NCBI RefSeq assembly: GCF_937891315.1
Contig: NZ_CALAGI010000118.1
Coordinates: 1-8,067, forward strand
Direction of reading: 5' to 3'
Origin: an uncultured Amaricoccus sp.
GTDB taxonomy: Bacteria; Pseudomonadota; Alphaproteobacteria; Rhodobacterales; Rhodobacteraceae
Length of the DNA stretch: 8,067 nucleotides
In this document: positions 4,531 through 8,067 of the stretch, piece after piece
Numbering within the stretch: position 1 is the first letter of the stretch
Layout: each line of letters starts with the position of its first letter
Position numbers and translations under genes: made by a program
Notes under the pieces: generated by a model
Database searches by the model: none
What the model was told of the DNA's origin: nothing
The model's input: only the letters and a program-made list of their open reading frames with translations

Positions 4531-6260
4531 AGAAGGTCCTGATTGCCAATCGCGGCGAGATCGCTCTTCGCATCGTCCGGGCCTGCCGCGACTACGGGCT
4601 CGCCTCCGTCGCCGTCTATGCCGATGCCGATGCCGATGCGCCCTTCGTGCGTGCCGCCGACGAGGCCTGGGGCCTGTGTGGCTCCAAGCCCGTCGAGACC
4701 TATCTCGACATCGGCAAGCTGATCGCCGTTGCACGCCGCTCGGGCGCCGACGGCGTCCATCCGGGCTATGGTTTTCTCTCGGAACGCGCGGAATTCGCGC
4801 GGGCGGTGCAGGAGGCCGGCCTCACCTGGATCGGCCCCGATCCCCATGTGATCCAGGCGTTGGGCGATAAGGTCGAGGCGCGGCGGATCGCCGAGCAGGT
4901 CGGCGCTCCGCTGGTGGCAGGCAGCGACGGTCCCATTTCGTCCGGAGCCGAGGCCGAAGCCTTCGCGCGTCGGGAAGGGCTTCCCATCGCCATCAAGGCG
5001 GTCTTCGGCGGCGGTGGCCGCGGGATGAAGGTGGCCTGGAAGCTGGAGGAGGTGGCGGAGCTCTACGATTCCGCCGTGCGGGAGGCGACCACTGCCTTCG
5101 GACGGGGCGATTGCTACGTGGAGCGCTTCCTGGACCGTCCCCGGCACGTCGAGGCGCAGGTCGTGGCGGACCGGCACGGCAACGTCGTCGTGGTGGGGAC
5201 GCGCGACTGTTCCCTGCAGCGCAGGAACCAGAAGCTGGTCGAGGAGGCCCCCGCGCCGTTCCTGACCGACGATCAGCGCGCCCGCGTCCATGCGGCCGCG
5301 CGCGACATCTGTGCGGCTGCCGGCTACACGGGCGCCGGCACGGTCGAGTTCCTTCTCAGCGCCGACGGGGTGCTGTCCTTCCTCGAGGTCAATACCCGCC
5401 TTCAGGTCGAGCATCCGGTGACGGAGGAGACGACTGGGGTGGACCTCGTGATCGAGCAGTTCCGGATCGCTGCGGGATTGCCGCTGTCTTTCACCGCCAC
5501 GCCCGAGCCGCGCGGCCATTCCATCGAGTTCCGGATCAATGCCGAGGATCCGGGCCGTGGCTTCCTGCCCTCCCCCGGCGCGATCACCTTGTTCGCTCCG
5601 CCCGCCGGTCCCGGCGTCCGGGTGGATGTCGGCGTCGAGACGGGAGGCGCCGTCGCCCCCGCCTTCGACAGCCTGATGGGCAAGCTGATCGTCACCGGTC
5701 CGACCCGCGAGGTGGCGCTCGCTCGTGCCCGCCGCGCGCTCGCCGAATTCCGGATTGAGGGCGTGCCCTCCGTGCTGCCGTTCCATCGCGCGGTGCTCGA
5801 GGCTCCGGCCTTCACCGCGGAGTCGGGGTTCGGCGTCCATACCCGCTGGATCGAGACCGATTTCGGCCATCGGTTCGAGCCAGCACCTCCGGCGCCGGCC
5901 GCCCCTTCGGACACCATGCTGCGGCTCCCGGTCGAGATTGACGGGCGCAGGGTCGAGCTTCGGCTCCCCTCGGCGCTCCTCGGCGGCTTCCAGGCGGTCG
6001 GAGCGCCCGACCAGGCGGCGCCGGCGGAGCGGCCGGAGGAAGCCGGCCCGGGCGCGGTCCGAGCGCCGGTGCCCGGAACGATCCGGCTCTGGCGGATCGA
6101 GGACGGCGCCGAGGTGGCCGAGGGCGACGTCATCGCCGTCATGGAGGCGATGAAGATGGAGACCCCCGTCGCCGCCCCCATCTCCGGCCGGCTCCGGCGG
6201 ATCGCCGAAGCCGGCTCCATCCAGCCCCTCGGCGCGATCGTCGCCCGCATCGAAACCTGA
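4527..6260 (+). CDS. Biotin carboxylase-biotin carboxyl carrier fusion (acyl-CoA carboxylase alpha-subunit type)
   Basis: Uses ATP and bicarbonate to carboxylate biotin on its own C-terminal carrier domain. The 577 residues hold a complete biotin carboxylase at 1-445: N-terminal KVLIANRGEIALRI, ATP-grasp loop FGGGGRGMKV at 160-169, RHVEAQV at 206-212, RDCSLQRRNQK at 226-236, metal-site E274 and E287, catalytic loop NTRLQVEHP at 289-297 and R336 in RINAEDP. A linker with a short beta segment (464-485) leads to the biotinyl domain at 509-577. EAMKM at 540-544 places biotin on K543. No carboxyltransferase domain is present, and none of the usual AccA/AccD or PccB type occurs in the window. The start is set by the ATGA overlap with pxpBC. 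Organisation and wording of motifs resemble actinobacterial AccA3-like alpha chains more than E. coli AccC. It is often annotated acetyl-CoA carboxylase, but the operon suggests the PxpABC or urea-carboxylase-like partner instead. Confidence 0.94.
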   Translation: MKKVLIANRGEIALRIVRACRDYGLASVAVYADADADAPFVRAADEAWGLCGSKPVETYLDIGKLIAVARRSGADGVHPGYGFLSERAEFARAVQEAGLTWIGPDPHVIQALGDKVEARRIAEQVGAPLVAGSDGPISSGAEAEAFARREGLPIAIKAVFGGGGRGMKVAWKLEEVAELYDSAVREATTAFGRGDCYVERFLDRPRHVEAQVVADRHGNVVVVGTRDCSLQRRNQKLVEEAPAPFLTDDQRARVHAAARDICAAAGYTGAGTVEFLLSADGVLSFLEVNTRLQVEHPVTEETTGVDLVIEQFRIAAGLPLSFTATPEPRGHSIEFRINAEDPGRGFLPSPGAITLFAPPAGPGVRVDVGVETGGAVAPAFDSLMGKLIVTGPTREVALARARRALAEFRIEGVPSVLPFHRAVLEAPAFTAESGFGVHTRWIETDFGHRFEPAPPAPAAPSDTMLRLPVEIDGRRVELRLPSALLGGFQAVGAPDQAAPAERPEEAGPGAVRAPVPGTIRLWRIEDGAEVAEGDVIAVMEAMKMETPVAAPISGRLRRIAEAGSIQPLGAIVARIET

Positions 6261-6363
6261 CCGCCCGTGCCTCGACCCGCGCGGCTCCGACCGGGATCGT
6301 GCGGCCCCTGACCGCCGCGAGGAGCGGCGCCGACTATCCCCAATGCCAAGGAGACCGTGAATC
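6261..6363 (+). other. Intercistronic gap before the MFS gene, with a small hairpin
   Basis: The 103-base gap has a 6-bp GC stem (CGCCGC at 6313-6318 and GCGGCG at 6324-6329, 5-base loop) without a T-run, so probably not an efficient terminator. AAGGAGA at 6348-6354 is a good ribosome site nine bases before the ATG at 6364. The MFS gene is likely co-transcribed, but its own promoter cannot be excluded. Confidence 0.5.
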
Positions 6364-7662
6364 ATGAATGACGCATCGCCTCCAGCCGCCACGGCAGACG
6401 CATCGCCTCCAGCGGCCACGGCAGAGGGCTCCTGGTACCGGGAGATGACGCCGAAGGGCAAACGCACCTTCTGGGCCTGCTTCACTGGCTATGGCCTCGA
6501 TGCCTTCGACGTCCAGATCTACAGCCTCGCCATCACAGGCATCATTGCGGCCCTGGCGCTCACCAACCAACAAGTCGGCATCATCGCCACCTCGACATTG
6601 CTCGCCTCGGCCTTCGGAGGCTGGTTCGCCGGGATTCTGGCCGACAGGTTCGGGCGCGTCAGGACTCTCCAGATCACCGTGGTCTGGTTCGCCGCGTTCA
6701 CCTTCCTCAGCGGTTTCGCGCAGAACTTCGAGCAGTTGCTCATCTGCCGCGCGCTCATGGGCCTCGGCTTCGGCGGCGAGTGGTCGGCCGGTGCCGTGCT
6801 GATCGCCGAGGTCATCGCGCCGAAACACCGCGGCAAGGCAGTCGGCTTCGTGCAGAGCGCCTGGGCCGTCGGCTGGGCCTTCGCGGTCCTCGTTTCGACC
6901 GTGCTCTTCAGCGTCTTTCCGCCGGAGCTGGCCTGGCGCTGGCTGTTCTGGTTCGGCCTCATGCCCGCGGCCGCGGCCGCCGTCATCCGCCGCTTCATCG
7001 ACGAGCCGGAAGTCTATGTGCAGAGCCAGGAGAAGCTGAAGGCGGCCGGCGATACGGTGAAGATCTCCGAGATCTTCTCGCCCTCGATCCTGAAGACCAC
7101 GGTGCTGTGCTCTATCCTCACGACGGGCGCACAGGGTGGCTACTACGCCCTCGGCACCTGGCTGCCGAGCTTCCTCAAGAACGAGCGCGGCCTCTCGGTC
7201 ATCGGCAGCGGCGGCTACCTCGCGGTCATCATCCTGGGATCGTTCGCCGGCTACCTGTCCGGAGCCTATCTCGCCGACCGCATCGGCCGGCGAAACAAGT
7301 TCCGGGTCTTCGCCATCGGTGCGTTCCTGATGGTCATCGCCTATACGTCGCTGCCGATCCCGAACTCGCTGATGCTGATCCTCGGCTTCCCGCTCGGCTT
7401 TTTCTCGTCCGGCATCTTTGCCGCCATGGGGGCGTACCTAACGGAAAACTTCCCAACCCGGATCAGGGCTGCCGGACAGGGCTTTACCTACAATTTCGGT
7501 CGAGGAATAGCGGCGCTGAACCCGACCCTGATCGGAATGGCGGCCGCGACCATGGGGCTCGGAAAGGCGATCGCGGTCTTGGCAGCGGGCTCCTATGCGC
7601 TGGTCCTCATTGTGACCTTCCTGCTGCCCGAGACGCGCGGCAAAAAACTCGAGGCCGACTAG
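6364..7662 (+). CDS. MFS transporter, metabolite/carboxylate:H+ symporter type
   Basis: A 432-residue inner-membrane permease with about 12 predicted membrane helices. The first helix (about 37-61) carries the acidic motif GLDAFDVQIYSL (44-55), as in the aromatic-acid and sialate/lactate symporter groups. Motif A appears between helices 2 and 3 as GILADRFGRVRTL (90-102) and again in the second half as GAYLADRIGRRNKFR (300-314). RALMGLGFGGEW (129-140) and FPTRIRAAGQGFTYNFGR (363-380) are also typical. A soluble loop at about 210-242 separates the two halves. Residues 3-20 are two copies of DASPPAATA, encoded by a 27-bp tandem repeat. As last gene of the operon it probably imports the substrate, for example 5-oxoproline, D-glutamate or a related lactam or carboxylate. 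Export cannot be ruled out. Family sure; substrate unknown. Confidence 0.92.
   Translation: MNDASPPAATADASPPAATAEGSWYREMTPKGKRTFWACFTGYGLDAFDVQIYSLAITGIIAALALTNQQVGIIATSTLLASAFGGWFAGILADRFGRVRTLQITVVWFAAFTFLSGFAQNFEQLLICRALMGLGFGGEWSAGAVLIAEVIAPKHRGKAVGFVQSAWAVGWAFAVLVSTVLFSVFPPELAWRWLFWFGLMPAAAAAVIRRFIDEPEVYVQSQEKLKAAGDTVKISEIFSPSILKTTVLCSILTTGAQGGYYALGTWLPSFLKNERGLSVIGSGGYLAVIILGSFAGYLSGAYLADRIGRRNKFRVFAIGAFLMVIAYTSLPIPNSLMLILGFPLGFFSSGIFAAMGAYLTENFPTRIRAAGQGFTYNFGRGIAALNPTLIGMAAATMGLGKAIAVLAAGSYALVLIVTFLLPETRGKKLEAD
6370..6423 (+). repeat. 27-bp tandem repeat, two copies, in the 5' end of the MFS gene
   Basis: Units 6370-6396 and 6397-6423 differ at one base (a silent C/G change in an Ala codon) and encode DASPPAATA twice. 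The unit length is a multiple of three, so copy number can change without breaking the frame. It lies in the cytoplasmic tail before the first membrane helix, a region probably tolerant of length change. Confidence 0.9.
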
Positions 7663-7680
7663 GCCGCACCCAGCGCGGCC

Positions 7681-7721
7681 CCGATGCCGACGGCGCGGGG
7701 CCGCGCTCCCGTCGGCATCGG
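7681..7721 (+). terminator. Long stem-loop after the MFS gene, probable transcription terminator
   Basis: CCGATGCCGACGG (7681-7693) and CCGTCGGCATCGG (7709-7721) are perfect 13-bp inverted arms. The 15-base interior can itself pair (CGCG at 7694-7697 with CGCG at 7702-7705). It begins 18 bases after the MFS stop, the right place to end the operon. There is no T-run behind it, so it may act less efficiently, depend on another factor or serve mainly as a 3'-end stabiliser. Confidence 0.6.
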
Positions 7722-7774
7722 CAATACGGATCGTCGCCTTGCCGGCAGCCGCGGAACGCCTACGGAGGACTATC

Positions 7775-8067
7775 ATGTGCGCCCTCGATGGACTTCTCGC
7801 GAACAACCGCGCCTGGGCTGCGCGGCGCGTTGCGGACGATCCGGAGTTCTTCACCCGTCTCGCTGCGCAGCAGGCGCCGCGCTATCTGTGGATCGGCTGC
7901 TCGGATAGCCGCGTGCCGGCGAACCAGATCATCGGCCTCGATCCCGGCGAGATCTTCGTCCACCGGAACGTCGCCAACCTGGTCGTCCATTCCGATCTCA
8001 ACTGCTTGTCGGTCCTGCACTACGCTGTCGAAGTCCTCAAGGTCGAGAACGTCATGATCGTCGGCCA
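7775..8067 (+). CDS. Beta-class carbonic anhydrase (partial, 3' end outside window)
   Basis: Zinc enzyme interconverting CO2 and bicarbonate in the cytoplasm. The first 97 residues are visible, roughly half of the usual 200-220. ATG at 7775 has GGAGGA five bases upstream. IGCSDSRVPANQI at 40-52 carries zinc ligand C42 and the D44/R46 pair; PGEIFVHRNVANLV at 57-70 and the run towards VGH at the edge are also diagnostic. The next codon begins with CA, consistent with the second zinc ligand His, and the Cys of the expected HYGCGG motif lies beyond the window. It follows the probable terminator, so it may be a separate unit, but it stands in the same direction just after a bicarbonate-using biotin carboxylase. 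The symbol can/cynT is not assigned because subgroup cannot be told. Confidence 0.92.
   Translation, partial: MCALDGLLANNRAWAARRVADDPEFFTRLAAQQAPRYLWIGCSDSRVPANQIIGLDPGEIFVHRNVANLVVHSDLNCLSVLHYAVEVLKVENVMIVG

Noticed and set aside
4620..4637. Three copies of GCCGAT in the biotin carboxylase gene
   Set aside because: It encodes Ala-Asp repeats at a normally Asp-rich position (YADAD) of the family, so protein constraint explains it.
4527..6260. Housekeeping acetyl-CoA carboxylase biotin carboxylase (accC)
   Set aside because: The housekeeping form in proteobacteria is usually a separate AccC of about 450 residues beside accB; this is a BC-BCCP fusion inside a catabolic operon.
4428..6485. Minus-strand open frame of 685 codons opposite the biotin carboxylase gene
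   Set aside because: It is rich in Arg, Gly, Asp and His in a low-complexity way with no family motif, and lies exactly antisense to a fully conserved gene. It is a typical shadow of GC-rich codon bias.
6780..8057. Plus-strand frame of 425 codons over the MFS and carbonic anhydrase genes
   Set aside because: It overlaps two well-supported genes in another frame, is Arg-rich and has no motif.

Overview
The window reads as GC-rich proteobacterial chromosome, most likely an alphaproteobacterium of the Methylobacterium/Hyphomicrobiales kind. This rests on strong GC bias at third codon positions, the style of the GntR, MFS and carbonic anhydrase proteins, and good AGGAGG-type ribosome binding sites. 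The genus is a guess. No RNA genes, insertion sequences, CRISPR arrays or phage genes were seen.

Layout: positions 1-112 hold the proline-rich tail of a plus-strand gene. A gene-free, AT-rich gap follows (about 40% GC by hand count over 121-360). A GntR/FCD-family repressor gene lies on the minus strand (382-1029 or 1059). A second AT-rich gap (1060-1318) is the divergent control region, with a FadR-type operator match between two imperfect direct repeats. From 1319 to 7662 five plus-strand genes form one apparent operon: pxpA (LamB/YcsF), a DUF1445/YcsI D-glutamate cyclase-like gene, a fused pxpB-pxpC (KipI-KipA) gene, a biotin carboxylase-BCCP fusion, and an MFS transporter. Two junctions are 4-base ATGA overlaps. 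A strong stem-loop at 7681-7721 probably ends the operon, and a beta-carbonic anhydrase gene then starts and runs off the right edge.

How they may work together: PxpA with PxpB/C is the known bacterial ATP-dependent 5-oxoprolinase, opening 5-oxoproline (pyroglutamate) to glutamate. The DUF1445 protein belongs to a family tied to D-glutamate/5-oxoproline interconversion. The MFS protein could import the substrate and the GntR protein could sense it. The unexplained part is the complete biotin carboxylase plus biotin carrier embedded in the operon with no ordinary carboxyltransferase. PxpB/PxpC-like domains form the carboxyltransferase part of urea carboxylase, so the locus looks like a dismantled, rearranged urea-carboxylase-type machine joined to PxpA. 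The reaction and substrate of this version cannot be settled from sequence.
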